Notes: generated by a model not told the origin, from the sequence alone. Numbered from the stretch's first letter, positions 1 to 11,240 are shown. The stretch: 64,000 nucleotides of DNA from an uncultured Planctomyces sp. (GCA_937904325.1 CALGTK010000186.1:1-64000), one strand, 5' to 3'. A program made the numbers and translations.

Positions 1-10
1 ATTATCACAG

Positions 11-3000
11 ATGACCGAGCGGCTCGAAACTCGGACTTTGTTGACGTCGTTTACTGTCGATAGCTACCTCGACACCGTCGATGCCAATCCAGGTGACGGT
101 TTCGCTTTGGATACCAACGGAAAGACATCGTTGCGTGCCGCGGTCATGGAAGCCAACGCGTTAGCCGGTTTCGACCAGATTTTTCTGCAAGGTGGGACAT
201 ACAGACTGTCACTGCAAGGCGACGCAGAAGATGCTGCGATGACCGGCGATCTCGACATTACTGATACTGATGGGCTGCAGATCTTCGGTACCTCGAGTTT
301 TTCAACACTGACTACGGTCATTGATGCGCAAAGCATCGATCGCGTGTTTGAAGTATTTCCTGGTGCGTCTCTGCAACTGGAGGAAATTGGAATCACCGGT
401 GGCGATGTCCGCGGACGAGGCAATGGTGGTGCCATTCACGTGGACGGCGGAATGCTGACGGCAAATATCGTATCGATCACAGAGAATCGAGCAAATAACG
501 GCGGTGCGATTTCGAACAGCGGTGGCATTGTCACTATCAGTTCTTCTGTTCTAAGCAACAACCGTGCGGAAGGCGATACCGCATCCAGTCAGGGCGGCGC
601 GATCGAATCGACCGTTGGCACAGTGACCGTGCAGGACAGCACGATCCACAACAACCTCGCAATGAGTGTCGGTGGCGGAATTGCAATCAGTGGCGGAACG
701 CTAGACGTCATTAACTCGACGATCGCCCAAAACAGCGTCGGCGAAACGCAAATGTCGTCTGGCGACGGTGGCGGAATTTATGTTCAGTCTGGCGTGAATG
801 CCACGCTGCTGGCTTCGACTGTCGCATTCAACAATGCCGGTCATGAAGGCGGCGGAATCTGGACCAATGGTTCGCTGACACTGGAGCGGACCTTGATCAG
901 CAATAACGTGACAAATTCGGGCAGCGGCCCCGAGGGTTCCTTCAGCGGCGGTACGATCACTTCGAACGGGCACAACCTCGTTCGCGAAGACACGGACTTC
1001 AATTTTACTTCTGCGACTGGCGACCTGGTTGGAAGCATAAGCAGCCCCATCGATCCGGACATTCTCCCACTGGCCGATAACGGTGGTAGAACACCGACAA
1101 TCGCGCTCGGCGGTGGGAGCCCAGCAATCGATGCCGGGCCGGCAAATAGTTCTCCACTTTTCCAGGATCAGCGAGGTTTTGCGCGTCTACGCGACGGCAA
1201 CCGTGACAGCATGGTCTTTACGGACATCGGCGCTTTTGAAGTGCAGTCGCCGGCGGATTTCTTTGTAGATGATGCTGGTGACTACCTGATCACAAACGAC
1301 CAGGGAGCACAGGGACTTGACTTTGGCGACACCGTCACCTTCGACCCCAACGGTGCTGGAATTGCAGGTCTTATCTTCGGCGAACGGGCCTTCACGACGA
1401 TCAATGATGCGAGAACCGCTGCTTTTTTCAATCGAGGCGCAACCGAGGAGGAATCTGAGATTGGGCCAGTTGGTGACTTGCTGAACGAAATCGTCCTTGG
1501 CCCGGGAACGTATTTTGAATCGGTACTGCTGGACGTTCCGGACCTGCTCGTTCGAGGCCACTCGGGAGTGGCAACCGATACGATCATCGATGCCGGTGGA
1601 GCGCCTTTCGGACTTCAGGTCACGGAGAGCGGAGTACAACTCAACTCGCTGCGTGTCACGAACGCGGTAACTGGTGTCGACATCTCCGGAACTTCGCTTA
1701 CCAACTTCCAGGCATCGAATATCCAGGTCGATGGCAACTCGGAAGACGGTATCCGCTTCGTCGAAACACCAGGCACTAGCCTCGAACTTCAGATTCGAGA
1801 CTCGATATTGTCGTCAAACGCCGAAATCGGCCTGAAAGTCACCGGTGCAGACACTGTGGAACTACAAAACGTAACGGCATCGAGTAATAACGTAGACGGC
1901 ATCGCTATTAGAAGCGTTTTCGAAACAGTTCTGGATACCGTCACTGTCAACGGGAATGGCGACCTCGGATTCAATCTCCAGAATGTCGGGCCTCTTTGGG
2001 TAAGAAATCCTGAAACGTCTTTAAACACCAACGGAAACGAGTTCACCAACGTCTCAGTCCTGACCCTTGAACCTGTCTCTGGAAACATCAACAACTCAGT
2101 GACCGTGACCGGCATGGACATTCAGCTCAACACCGGAACTGGTACACAGCAGGAAACCCTCACGCTGTCGGACGTAGATACCGTTCAAATCACCGGCAGT
2201 GGCGGTAGTGACACATTTTTCATCGACTATTCCGCTGCCGGCCCACCGTCGACACGGCAGTTATTTCTCAACGGAGGGCAAGGCAACGACACCATTCTCT
2301 CAGTGAACAATGCCAATCAACGGCTGACGAATGATCGACTCACAATCGGCGGAATTGAGGACATCGTCATTGTAAACTTCGAGCAGGCATCGCTGACGGG
2401 CGGGGCTGGTAACAATGATCTGAACGCGACCGCATTCGATGGTCAGGTAACACTCAACGGTCTCGCAGGCAATGACACGCTACGAGGTTCATCCGGCAAC
2501 GACGTTCTCGATGGTGGAGCTGACGATGACATCCTCGATGGCGGTCCGCTTCGTAAACAGTACGTGCTGGGCGATATGGATTTCGAAACTCTCAATCTGA
2601 ACGATACAGATACGGGCGTCGTCACAATTCTGGATGAGGTCCAAACCGCAAAGATCCCGCTCGACACCGCGTTCTTTCGATTCAACGACGTGACTTATAC
2701 CGGCGACAATCTGTTTGTCGCTCCCTCGGGAGTTGCTTCCCTGGGTGGCCCGATCCTTCCTCAGAACAATTTCGATCTGACAGACGCCCCGAATTTCGTT
2801 GGTGGAATACCGATCCTCGCACCGCTGTTTGATAACTGGGTAACTGGAGGCAATGCTCCGCCGGGACTCGCGATTCCAGACGCGAAAGTACTTTACAAGT
2901 TCGAAGATACAAACTTTGACCTCATCGACGATCGACTGATTATCGAATGGAACGAGGTTTACCACCTGGATCAGATCGACACCTTTTCGACGCCGTTTCT

Positions 3001-6000
3001 GAAATCAGGTGCGTCGCCAGTGACATTTCAATTGATTCTCGAGCTGAACACATCCGATCGCGACGGTGATATAACGTTCAACTATGTCGACCTCGATACG
3101 GGAACTCCATTCTCATCAATTGCCAATGGAATCAGCGCGACAGTCGGGGTCAGAGACGGTGGAGAACATCCTGGCGGAGTCCAACAGGTTTCGTTTAATT
3201 CTCCGAACTCGCTGGTGGCAAGCAACAGGGCGATCGTCGCGAGAAGTGCTGACAGCGATGGCAACGACATCCTGACGGGCGACTCGGGCAACGATGTGTT
3301 GTTTTCCAGTTCCGGCAACGACTCGATTGACGGCGGTGATGGGGCAAACGATCACTTCATTTTCAGTAGCTTCAATAACGAACTCGCCTCGGACCATATG
3401 ATTGACGGTTCTGCGGTTGCATCGACCGTATTTCAGACGCCCAATCGGTCAGTCAATTTTAAAGCCGCCTACACAAACATCGAAGCTCTTGACGTAGGTC
3501 TGGGACCAGTAAACCAGAATGTCGTTATCGATGTCGACGGTCTGCCGGATTCGGTATCGCTGGACACTCAAGGACCATCAGCCGGCTTTTCCGATACGGT
3601 GGTGATTGTCGGAACCGCACCGTCCACACCAAGTGGTGTTGTTCGCTTCGACGGGAACTATTCCGGTACTTACACCGGGAACTTTTTTGTTGGCGAAGGC
3701 CAGACTGAATCGATACCTGGACCGACCTTTCCTGAAAATTCCGTCGCAGCTGCGATCAGCAACGGCAGCATCTCGATCAGTCAACCAGATCCGGGCGACG
3801 GTACAGTGGATTCAGGTGGAAACATCACATTCACATCACCCGGGATGTTAATGGGCGAAGGCTATACGGTTGAATTCACAGGGACACTTCTAGAGTCCGA
3901 AGGAGCGGCATCCGGTAGCGGAACATGGACAGTGCTGTCGAATGCAAATGGAATCTCAGGCAATGGCTCGTGGTCGATAGCACGAGACAGTGGTGCACCG
4001 CTTGCTTCTGGTGGCGCAGACAATTTTGCATTGTCTGGTTCAACGATAAGTGTTGGTGGCACAACACTGAATATAGCCGGCGTTGAGTCGTTAGTGCTGG
4101 ATATTGCAAATGGTGGTACTGATACCGTTTCAGTTCATCAGGATTTCAGTGGCTCAGCACATGATGTCGTGATCAGTGGCGATCTGCCCGATGATTCCAT
4201 TTCGATCCAGTCAACAACGAAGCAGCAGCAGATCGAAACTTTTAGTAACGAAGAAGAATACTTAACGCTGATTCGAGAAATACTCGGCGGCGAGATCGTT
4301 CTGGAAGAAGTATTGAATGACAACGGTAATGATGGTTCAGCAAACACGATTCAGAATCAACAGGCTCCAGATCAGGTAGTTGTCAGCCCGGACGGCACTC
4401 GCGTTTACGTTGCAGCTTCGGATTCAGATGCTCTGGTTGTCTATAGTCGCGATCGGGTAACTGGTGATCTGACGTTTATCGAATCGCTCGCCAACATGGG
4501 AATGGATACCTTCGGCAATACGATCACAGGGCTCGACGGAGCCAGCAAAGTTATCGTTTCAGCTGACGGGCGTAACGTCTACGTGGCCAGCGAACTCGAT
4601 CAAACCATTGCATTTTTCGTCAGGCAGGATGGCGGCAACCAGCTGTCGTTCATCTCGTCGACCATCCTCGACGTTGACGGTAATCCCGTTAACATCGCTT
4701 CGCCTTCAGACATGGCGTTAATTCCGAACGGTTCTGTTCTGGTGGTGTCTTCGGAAACCGGAAACCGAATTAATTTCTTCGATGTCGGCAGTACTGGCGA
4801 TCTTGTGTTCCAGGGTTCTCTCCAGGACGGAGGGCAAGACTCCGGGATGACGACGATCGATGGTCTGGCCGGTGCATCATCGATCGCGATGTCACCCGAT
4901 GGCAGACATATTTATGTTACTGGGTCAAATGATAACGCCATTGCCATATTCAGTGCGCCATCCGAACAGTCTGACATGAGCGGTTTCGCGTTGCCGTTGT
5001 TCTTTAAGAAACTGGCCAACGGTGACCTGGATACCTCGCTGAATGTTGTATCTGGTCTGGCTGGAGCATCATCCGTCGAAGTCAGTCCGGACGGGCTGCA
5101 CGTCTACGTAACGGGTGAAACTGACAACTCGCTCACCGTGTTTTCCAGAGCTCAAGACACGGGCGACCTGACATTTGTCGAAAGCCTCACCCACAACGGT
5201 TTGGACTCTTTTGGCAACACTGTCGAAAATCTGCTGGCTCCAGCTGCGGTCTCGGTCAGCCCGAAAGGTACGACCGTCTATGTCGCTGCTTCTGGGAGCA
5301 ACGCGGTAACTCTATTCAATCGCGACACTTCATTAGGGACAACATCCTCTGGTTCGCTTACGTTTCTTGAAACGCTTTCCAGTGGCGACACGGACGGAGC
5401 GGGCACGACAGTTGTCGGACTCAACGGTGTTTCCAGTATTTTCGCGAGCGTGGATGGGCAGCACGTCTACGCAGCGGGAACAGGCGATGACGCAGTCGTT
5501 CGATTCAATGTTCCACGAGTCCTCGAAGTTTCGCCTGATGGAGATGCCTCTCTGTCAATCACAACATCCGATGCCAACGACGTGTTTATCATCAGACCTT
5601 TCGCACGGCCGGGGAACTTGACAATCGATGCTGGAGGCTCTTCCGACAACGACGGGGTTACCATCCTGGGAACGGACCTCGCAGACACATTCGGCGTGAA
5701 TGGCGGGACACTGATTTCAGGGGGTTCGACGTTTTCGCTAACAAATGTCGAAGGGTTAAACCTCTTACTCAATGACGGCGACGACACTGTCAACATCACG
5801 GCATCTTCGTCCGGCCCGACGTTCTTCAGCGTCGACGGGGGCCCACAAACCGGTAGCGACGTATTGAATATCGACGCTCAGGCCGCCCAGGTGATTAATG
5901 ATGGCTCGAATATCTCGTTTACCGGCGGACTGAATTCCGTAGGCAACAGTAACTTTGAGACTGTCGCTATCACAAATGCCACTCCGACCATTGACGATGA

Positions 6001-9000
6001 CTCGTTTGTGATCGCGGAAGACGCGCCGGTCAGCACAACTGTAGGCACACCGGTCGCATCCGATCCGGAAACCGGTGAAAGCCTGGACTGGAGCATTCTT
6101 TCTGGAAATACAGGCGGCGTATTTGCAATCAATGCGTTGACTGGAGAAATCACGGTCAACGCGGCGCTCGATTTCGAGGTACTCGCGTCATATGTTTTGA
6201 TTGTCGAGGTTGAAGACAACCAGAATCGTAAAGACACCGCGACGGTCAATATCGGCGTGACCGACTCCGAACCGATGATCAGCAACCAGTCCTTTACAGT
6301 CGATGAGAACGCCGATAACGGAGAGGCGGTTGGGACTGTCGCCCTTGATCCTGGCGATCAGAACTCTGTCAATTATTCAATTTCTGCAGGCAATACAGGC
6401 GGAGCGTTTGCGATCGATGCTTCTTCCGGGCAGATCACCGTTGAAGACACCACGGTAATCGACTTTGAAGTCGCCACATCCTTCGACCTGACTGTTGTGG
6501 TCACTGACGACGGCGGTACGACAACCGATTCAGCAATAGCGACCATCGCCATTGCTGATATTGAGCCTTTGGTTGGCGACCAGAGCTTTAATGTTCTGGA
6601 GAACCAGCCAAACGCAACAAATGTCGGAACAGTCGTCCTGGACGAAGGAGACAACAACAGTGTCTCCTACTCGATCATAAACGGAAATACAGGGACCGCA
6701 TTCGCGATCAACTCAGAGAACGGCCAAATCACAATCGCCAACACGGCAGCGATTGATTTCGAAACTGGCAGCTCGTTTTCGCTGACCGTACAGGTAACTG
6801 ACGACGGCGGAACGACCACCGACACTGGTGTAGTGACGCTTAATATTCAGGATGTGAATGATCCACCGATCATCGAAATGCAGTCGTTTAATGTTGATGA
6901 AAACAGCATCGTGACGACACCAGTTGGAACGGTAATCGCCAACGATTTTGAAACACCGTCGACATTGATGTTTGCGATTACTGCCGGAGACCCATTCGAA
7001 CAGTTTGCGATCAATCCTTCAACTGGAGCGATCACAGTCGCAAAGATCGGTCTCGATCATGAATCGGTCAGCTCATTCAATCTGACCGTTCAAATCACCG
7101 ATCCAGGTTTGCTGAGTGCGTCAGCGATGGTCATCGTAAACGTTGACGACGTCAACGAGGCGCCAATTCTGGCCCCAATTGGCAACCAAACAGCCACGGT
7201 CGACGAGGAATTGGCGTTTACGGCTTTCGCGGTCGATCCGGACTCGCCACCAGCACCGTTGATATTCAGCCTTGGTAACGGTGCTCCAGCCGGAGCCAGC
7301 ATTACCGCCAACGGCGATTTTACGTTTACGCCGACATCCGCTTTCGCTGGCACTTCTGTCGCGATCACGATCATCGTAAACGAAGGCAACAGCGGAGCTT
7401 TGACAGCGTTGGAAACAGTTGTAATTTCTGTCTCGAGTGTCGCGTTGGACTTTGGCGATGCTCCAGCCACTTTCAATACTTTATTGGCCGATGACGGGCC
7501 ACGTCACGTCATCGGTTCGTTGTTCCTGGGAAAAACCGTCGATGCTGAACCTGACGGGCAACCTGGGCCAGCAGCACGGGTCGATGACAAAAACAGCACG
7601 GGACCTGTCGCGACTGTCGACGACGAAGATGGAATTACATTTCTGTCCGCGCTCGGCGTGGGAACGACACGCCAGTTCCGGGTCTCCACTTCCGAAGCCG
7701 GATTTCTGGATGTATGGATCGACTTTGATCAGAACGGTAATTTTACTGTTGATGAGAATCTAAGCCTTAGCTCCTCAATTGTTGTCAACGGCGGCGGTAG
7801 TGCCGGTTCAGGCGGACCCTCATTCGGGACCGGGCCCGGTCCCGGCAACTCCACTGGATCATTCAATATTGGTACTGGTATCGCTGTGCCCGCTGGATTC
7901 AGCACTGTCAGTTTCAATATCCCCGTCACGGCAATTCCCGGGCCAACGATTGCCAGGTTCCGGCTCAGCAGCACCGGTGGCCTCACACCAAACGGACTCG
8001 CGAGCGATGGCGAAGTAGAAGATTATCTCGTCGAAATTGCGCCACCGCCGATCGGGAACTCCACCTCGATCGAATCAGCATTGGATACCGCGGTCGAACA
8101 ATTCTTTAACGCGTTTCCCGACGAGCTGAACGATCCAGATCCGAACATCGATGGAACCGAATTGCCACTTGCGGTTCAAGCCGAAAATGGCGCACGTGCT
8201 GAACGTCTCAACGGAGCACCGCCACTCAACGAGACTGACCCGGCTCTTAGAACGGTCATCAAGGCAATCAATGACATCGTCGAACAACTCGAACAAGACC
8301 GTGGCGTGAATGAGCACATCCTCGTCGTGGCAACTCACCCTGTCGACTTCATTCTCACCGATACGGAAGGACGAACGGTCGGTTTCACGCAGGATGGGGG
8401 CACGGTCAACGAAATTGGTGCCGACGCAACGTTCACCGGAGACGGCGTAGTCGAGTTACTGACAATTCGGAATGCAGATCCTGGGGAGTACAGTCTGCAA
8501 CTGGTTGGCGTCGGCGGCGTCTTCCGTGGTGGTTCCAGCCTGGTCACACCGGCTGGGACGCAGGAAGTTACTTTCCAGGGAAGCCTTGTCGAAAACGACG
8601 AAGTTCAACTCGCGCTGACTTACCAGGAAGGCCTTGCGAGTTTGCCAACGCGGACAGATCTGGAAACGGTAGACTTTTCTGAGATTGCGGACATTGTTGC
8701 TCAAATTCCGACATCGGATAGTAACGCAATAAACCTGGCTGCCGGCGTCACGGAGGCTATCGCAAGCATCGACCTGGACGCATCGCTGTTCGAAAAACGA
8801 GAAGACGACGAGGGCGAGGAGAAAAACCTGCTTGATCGAATCAGGGAGGTAACCGGGGATCTGCTCGACGCCATCGAGCCCTTGCTCGATGAAGACGAAC
8901 TGAAAAGCCTGAAGCTTGCCTTCGGCGATGATGCTGAAGGCGAGGACAATGCCGAGGTGCTTGCGAGAGAACTGCTTGAAACGCTGAGCGGGCCACTGGA

Positions 9001-9400
9001 ATCTGCTCCTCGACAAGTAAAAGAACTCTCTGGAACACTGCAGCAACTACTCGATCAACTGCAGAAACAGCGTAAGAAGAAGCAGGAGCGACAAGAAAAT
9101 CCGCAGCCAGCAAATGATCCAAAAGGAGCGGTCAGACCCCTGACTGAAGACAAAAGAACCAGCCAGTATTCGCCCGCTCGAACGTCGGCGACAGTCATTA
9201 ATTCAGCATTCATCGTAGGTACAAACGACGCCGCGAAACGACGGAGACTCGATCTGGCATCCGAAATAAAGCGAACGGCCGAAACGGTCAATTTCGATCC
9301 GCAAAGAAACGTTCGCTCGAATGCCGCCACGACAAGCCAACCTGCATCCTCACAGGATAATACAGGCGCAACAGAAAACTCCGAGCCAGTCGAGGATTAA
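11..9400 (+). CDS. Giant multidomain cell-surface/extracellular protein: LEPR-like N-terminal motif, parallel beta-helix, RTX-like GGxGxD repeats, nidogen-like segment, lactonase-like beta-propeller, four cadherin-like repeats, GEVED-like domain; 5' end probably outside window
   Basis: Single 3129-aa ORF. N-terminus 'ERLETRTLLTS' resembles the planctomycete LEPR-XLL motif. Repeats such as GNDTLRGSSGNDVLDGGADDDILDGG, 'VVSPDGTRVYVAASDSDALVVYSRD', 'DENADNGEAVGTV...FAIDASSGQITV' and 'DFGDAPATFNTLLADDGPRH'. The frame stays open to the left edge (L S Q before the first Met). Confidence 0.9.
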   Translation: MTERLETRTLLTSFTVDSYLDTVDANPGDGFALDTNGKTSLRAAVMEANALAGFDQIFLQGGTYRLSLQGDAEDAAMTGDLDITDTDGLQIFGTSSFSTLTTVIDAQSIDRVFEVFPGASLQLEEIGITGGDVRGRGNGGAIHVDGGMLTANIVSITENRANNGGAISNSGGIVTISSSVLSNNRAEGDTASSQGGAIESTVGTVTVQDSTIHNNLAMSVGGGIAISGGTLDVINSTIAQNSVGETQMSSGDGGGIYVQSGVNATLLASTVAFNNAGHEGGGIWTNGSLTLERTLISNNVTNSGSGPEGSFSGGTITSNGHNLVREDTDFNFTSATGDLVGSISSPIDPDILPLADNGGRTPTIALGGGSPAIDAGPANSSPLFQDQRGFARLRDGNRDSMVFTDIGAFEVQSPADFFVDDAGDYLITNDQGAQGLDFGDTVTFDPNGAGIAGLIFGERAFTTINDARTAAFFNRGATEEESEIGPVGDLLNEIVLGPGTYFESVLLDVPDLLVRGHSGVATDTIIDAGGAPFGLQVTESGVQLNSLRVTNAVTGVDISGTSLTNFQASNIQVDGNSEDGIRFVETPGTSLELQIRDSILSSNAEIGLKVTGADTVELQNVTASSNNVDGIAIRSVFETVLDTVTVNGNGDLGFNLQNVGPLWVRNPETSLNTNGNEFTNVSVLTLEPVSGNINNSVTVTGMDIQLNTGTGTQQETLTLSDVDTVQITGSGGSDTFFIDYSAAGPPSTRQLFLNGGQGNDTILSVNNANQRLTNDRLTIGGIEDIVIVNFEQASLTGGAGNNDLNATAFDGQVTLNGLAGNDTLRGSSGNDVLDGGADDDILDGGPLRKQYVLGDMDFETLNLNDTDTGVVTILDEVQTAKIPLDTAFFRFNDVTYTGDNLFVAPSGVASLGGPILPQNNFDLTDAPNFVGGIPILAPLFDNWVTGGNAPPGLAIPDAKVLYKFEDTNFDLIDDRLIIEWNEVYHLDQIDTFSTPFLKSGASPVTFQLILELNTSDRDGDITFNYVDLDTGTPFSSIANGISATVGVRDGGEHPGGVQQVSFNSPNSLVASNRAIVARSADSDGNDILTGDSGNDVLFSSSGNDSIDGGDGANDHFIFSSFNNELASDHMIDGSAVASTVFQTPNRSVNFKAAYTNIEALDVGLGPVNQNVVIDVDGLPDSVSLDTQGPSAGFSDTVVIVGTAPSTPSGVVRFDGNYSGTYTGNFFVGEGQTESIPGPTFPENSVAAAISNGSISISQPDPGDGTVDSGGNITFTSPGMLMGEGYTVEFTGTLLESEGAASGSGTWTVLSNANGISGNGSWSIARDSGAPLASGGADNFALSGSTISVGGTTLNIAGVESLVLDIANGGTDTVSVHQDFSGSAHDVVISGDLPDDSISIQSTTKQQQIETFSNEEEYLTLIREILGGEIVLEEVLNDNGNDGSANTIQNQQAPDQVVVSPDGTRVYVAASDSDALVVYSRDRVTGDLTFIESLANMGMDTFGNTITGLDGASKVIVSADGRNVYVASELDQTIAFFVRQDGGNQLSFISSTILDVDGNPVNIASPSDMALIPNGSVLVVSSETGNRINFFDVGSTGDLVFQGSLQDGGQDSGMTTIDGLAGASSIAMSPDGRHIYVTGSNDNAIAIFSAPSEQSDMSGFALPLFFKKLANGDLDTSLNVVSGLAGASSVEVSPDGLHVYVTGETDNSLTVFSRAQDTGDLTFVESLTHNGLDSFGNTVENLLAPAAVSVSPKGTTVYVAASGSNAVTLFNRDTSLGTTSSGSLTFLETLSSGDTDGAGTTVVGLNGVSSIFASVDGQHVYAAGTGDDAVVRFNVPRVLEVSPDGDASLSITTSDANDVFIIRPFARPGNLTIDAGGSSDNDGVTILGTDLADTFGVNGGTLISGGSTFSLTNVEGLNLLLNDGDDTVNITASSSGPTFFSVDGGPQTGSDVLNIDAQAAQVINDGSNISFTGGLNSVGNSNFETVAITNATPTIDDDSFVIAEDAPVSTTVGTPVASDPETGESLDWSILSGNTGGVFAINALTGEITVNAALDFEVLASYVLIVEVEDNQNRKDTATVNIGVTDSEPMISNQSFTVDENADNGEAVGTVALDPGDQNSVNYSISAGNTGGAFAIDASSGQITVEDTTVIDFEVATSFDLTVVVTDDGGTTTDSAIATIAIADIEPLVGDQSFNVLENQPNATNVGTVVLDEGDNNSVSYSIINGNTGTAFAINSENGQITIANTAAIDFETGSSFSLTVQVTDDGGTTTDTGVVTLNIQDVNDPPIIEMQSFNVDENSIVTTPVGTVIANDFETPSTLMFAITAGDPFEQFAINPSTGAITVAKIGLDHESVSSFNLTVQITDPGLLSASAMVIVNVDDVNEAPILAPIGNQTATVDEELAFTAFAVDPDSPPAPLIFSLGNGAPAGASITANGDFTFTPTSAFAGTSVAITIIVNEGNSGALTALETVVISVSSVALDFGDAPATFNTLLADDGPRHVIGSLFLGKTVDAEPDGQPGPAARVDDKNSTGPVATVDDEDGITFLSALGVGTTRQFRVSTSEAGFLDVWIDFDQNGNFTVDENLSLSSSIVVNGGGSAGSGGPSFGTGPGPGNSTGSFNIGTGIAVPAGFSTVSFNIPVTAIPGPTIARFRLSSTGGLTPNGLASDGEVEDYLVEIAPPPIGNSTSIESALDTAVEQFFNAFPDELNDPDPNIDGTELPLAVQAENGARAERLNGAPPLNETDPALRTVIKAINDIVEQLEQDRGVNEHILVVATHPVDFILTDTEGRTVGFTQDGGTVNEIGADATFTGDGVVELLTIRNADPGEYSLQLVGVGGVFRGGSSLVTPAGTQEVTFQGSLVENDEVQLALTYQEGLASLPTRTDLETVDFSEIADIVAQIPTSDSNAINLAAGVTEAIASIDLDASLFEKREDDEGEEKNLLDRIREVTGDLLDAIEPLLDEDELKSLKLAFGDDAEGEDNAEVLARELLETLSGPLESAPRQVKELSGTLQQLLDQLQKQRKKKQERQENPQPANDPKGAVRPLTEDKRTSQYSPARTSATVINSAFIVGTNDAAKRRRLDLASEIKRTAETVNFDPQRNVRSNAATTSQPASSQDNTGATENSEPVED

Positions 9401-9410
9401 TCCCTGCGGA

Positions 9411-9426
9411 ATTTTCCATGGAAAAT
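9411..9426. repeat. 16-bp perfect palindrome ATTTTCCATGGAAAAT just after the giant gene
   Basis: Read directly; 10 bp past the stop codon, with no T-run after it. Confidence 0.6.
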
Positions 9427-9524
9427 GTCGAGCAGTACGAAACAGAAAGAGCAGAAACAGGAATCGACCCCCTGACTCTGCTCTCTCCGTTTGCTGGTTT
9501 TAAGAATCCGTCATAATCCTGTGC

Positions 9525-11216
9525 TCAGCGTTGAAGCACTGATCTAGCTTGCAAATCGAAACAGGCGGCTTCTTCGTCGTTCCGGACGAACAGACGGCCG
9601 TTCCAGACGACAGGGTGGTTCCAGGATATCCCTTCCATTGCCCGGAAACGGTGTAGTGCGATGTGCTTTTCAGGCGTTGCGGACACGAAGATGACTTCGC
9701 TGCTTTCGGCCTGGATGATCAACACGTCACCGCAAAGCAAAAGCTGGCCATACCCGTAACGGCCACGTTTCCATTCCGCCTTGCCTGTTTTCAGATCGAT
9801 GCAGGTCAGAATGCCTTCGTCGAGACCGTAAACATAATCGTCTTTCCGGACCGGTGCGTTGAACTTCAGCTTCAGCCGTTTTGATTCCCAATCAGAAGTA
9901 ACCTTCCAGGTTTCACCTTCCAGAGAAAATCGAAGCAAGGCACTGCCGATTGCGTAACCACAACTGATCATGATGGACGACTCGTCGACCAGCGTCGGGA
10001 TGGCGGCGTTAACCTTCGGGCCGTTCTCCCACTTGAAATTCCACAGCTCGTTTCCCGTTTCAAGATCGTGGCCAACTGGACCATTGCCGCCGAAGATGAT
10101 GACCTGTTCTTTGCCAAGCAGCGTCGCCAGCGCTGGAGCTGTATACGAAGCGGGATAGTTGCCAGCAGCCCAAATCTGGTCGCCCGTTTCTTTGTGGTAA
10201 GCAATGACGCTGCGATTTCCTCCACCACCTGGATTGACAATGACTTTGTCGCCGACGATCAGCGGCGAACCAGACATCGCCCATTCCAGATTTTTGGTAC
10301 CTGCATCGTCAAGGATATTTCGCGCCCAGACTTTCTCACCGGTCAGCGTGCTGAGACAGTTAAGCTGCCCCGTTGCGCCCAGTGAATAGACTAGCTGTCC
10401 GTTGACTGTCGGAGTGGCTCGTGGACCAGGTCCACCGAGAACTTCTTCGAAGCGAATGACGTCTTCGTGAACCCAGATTTGATCGCCGGTTTCGGGGTCG
10501 TAGGCGACAACGCATTCCTGCTCGCCGCGTTGTTCCTGTGTAAGAAGATAAGCCTTCTTTTGTGATGACTCGTCCGGATTGATCGATGGCAGATTTGCTT
10601 CCGCCACGGAAAAAGAGGACCAGCCTTCTCCGACAGGATGCCGCCAGATTTCTTTCGGAGTGCTTGACCAGTCGACGTCAACAGGCACGTCTCGGACGAC
10701 TCCTTCGCGAGCCGGACCGCGATACTCGCCCCACACCTGAGTTTCAGAAATCGCCCATTTCGCGGTGACCAACTGCGGCGACTGTTGTGTTTTTACGAAC
10801 TTCGCCAGTCGGTCTGCATTCGTAAGGTTGGACCGTTTTTCGAAGCGAGGAATCATGGCTCCATCGAAACCGTCGAACCGATACTGCGAATAGAAAAGCA
10901 GAACGACCGACGCCACAGCTCCAACACCAAGCAAACGAGTCATCCCATCAATGCCGCCGAAGAAGATCCACCAGATCAGCAGAAAGAACGGAGTTCCCGA
11001 AACGATCGGCAGCGAGAACATGACCTTGTGAGTTCTGTCCTGCCCGATGAAATTCCAGACGATCAACTCAGCAGCAATTCCCACCAGCAGAATGCCCAGC
11101 CCCCAGCCCCATCGGAATCGGTACTCCTTTGGTTTCGGAACGGACTTTTTGCTGAAGTCCAGCGTCTCTTTGAAAAGCTGATCTACATCTATCGCGTCCG
11201 GGAACTCTTCCGACAT
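9525..11216 (-). CDS. PQQ-like beta-propeller repeat protein with N-terminal transmembrane helices
   Basis: Repeats 'AYDPETGDQIWVHED', 'CLSTLTGEKVWARNI', 'AYHKETGDQIWAAGNYP'; hydrophobic N-terminal segments. Confidence 0.88.
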   Translation of the reverse strand: MSEEFPDAIDVDQLFKETLDFSKKSVPKPKEYRFRWGWGLGILLVGIAAELIVWNFIGQDRTHKVMFSLPIVSGTPFFLLIWWIFFGGIDGMTRLLGVGAVASVVLLFYSQYRFDGFDGAMIPRFEKRSNLTNADRLAKFVKTQQSPQLVTAKWAISETQVWGEYRGPAREGVVRDVPVDVDWSSTPKEIWRHPVGEGWSSFSVAEANLPSINPDESSQKKAYLLTQEQRGEQECVVAYDPETGDQIWVHEDVIRFEEVLGGPGPRATPTVNGQLVYSLGATGQLNCLSTLTGEKVWARNILDDAGTKNLEWAMSGSPLIVGDKVIVNPGGGGNRSVIAYHKETGDQIWAAGNYPASYTAPALATLLGKEQVIIFGGNGPVGHDLETGNELWNFKWENGPKVNAAIPTLVDESSIMISCGYAIGSALLRFSLEGETWKVTSDWESKRLKLKFNAPVRKDDYVYGLDEGILTCIDLKTGKAEWKRGRYGYGQLLLCGDVLIIQAESSEVIFVSATPEKHIALHRFRAMEGISWNHPVVWNGRLFVRNDEEAACFDLQARSVLQR

Positions 11217-11240
11217 ATTTTCACTCCGTTGCTGCTATCG

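Noticed and set aside
8456-9046. 196-aa minus-strand ORF opposite the giant protein C-terminus
   Set aside because: Antisense shadow of a long real ORF; no recognisable family motif.
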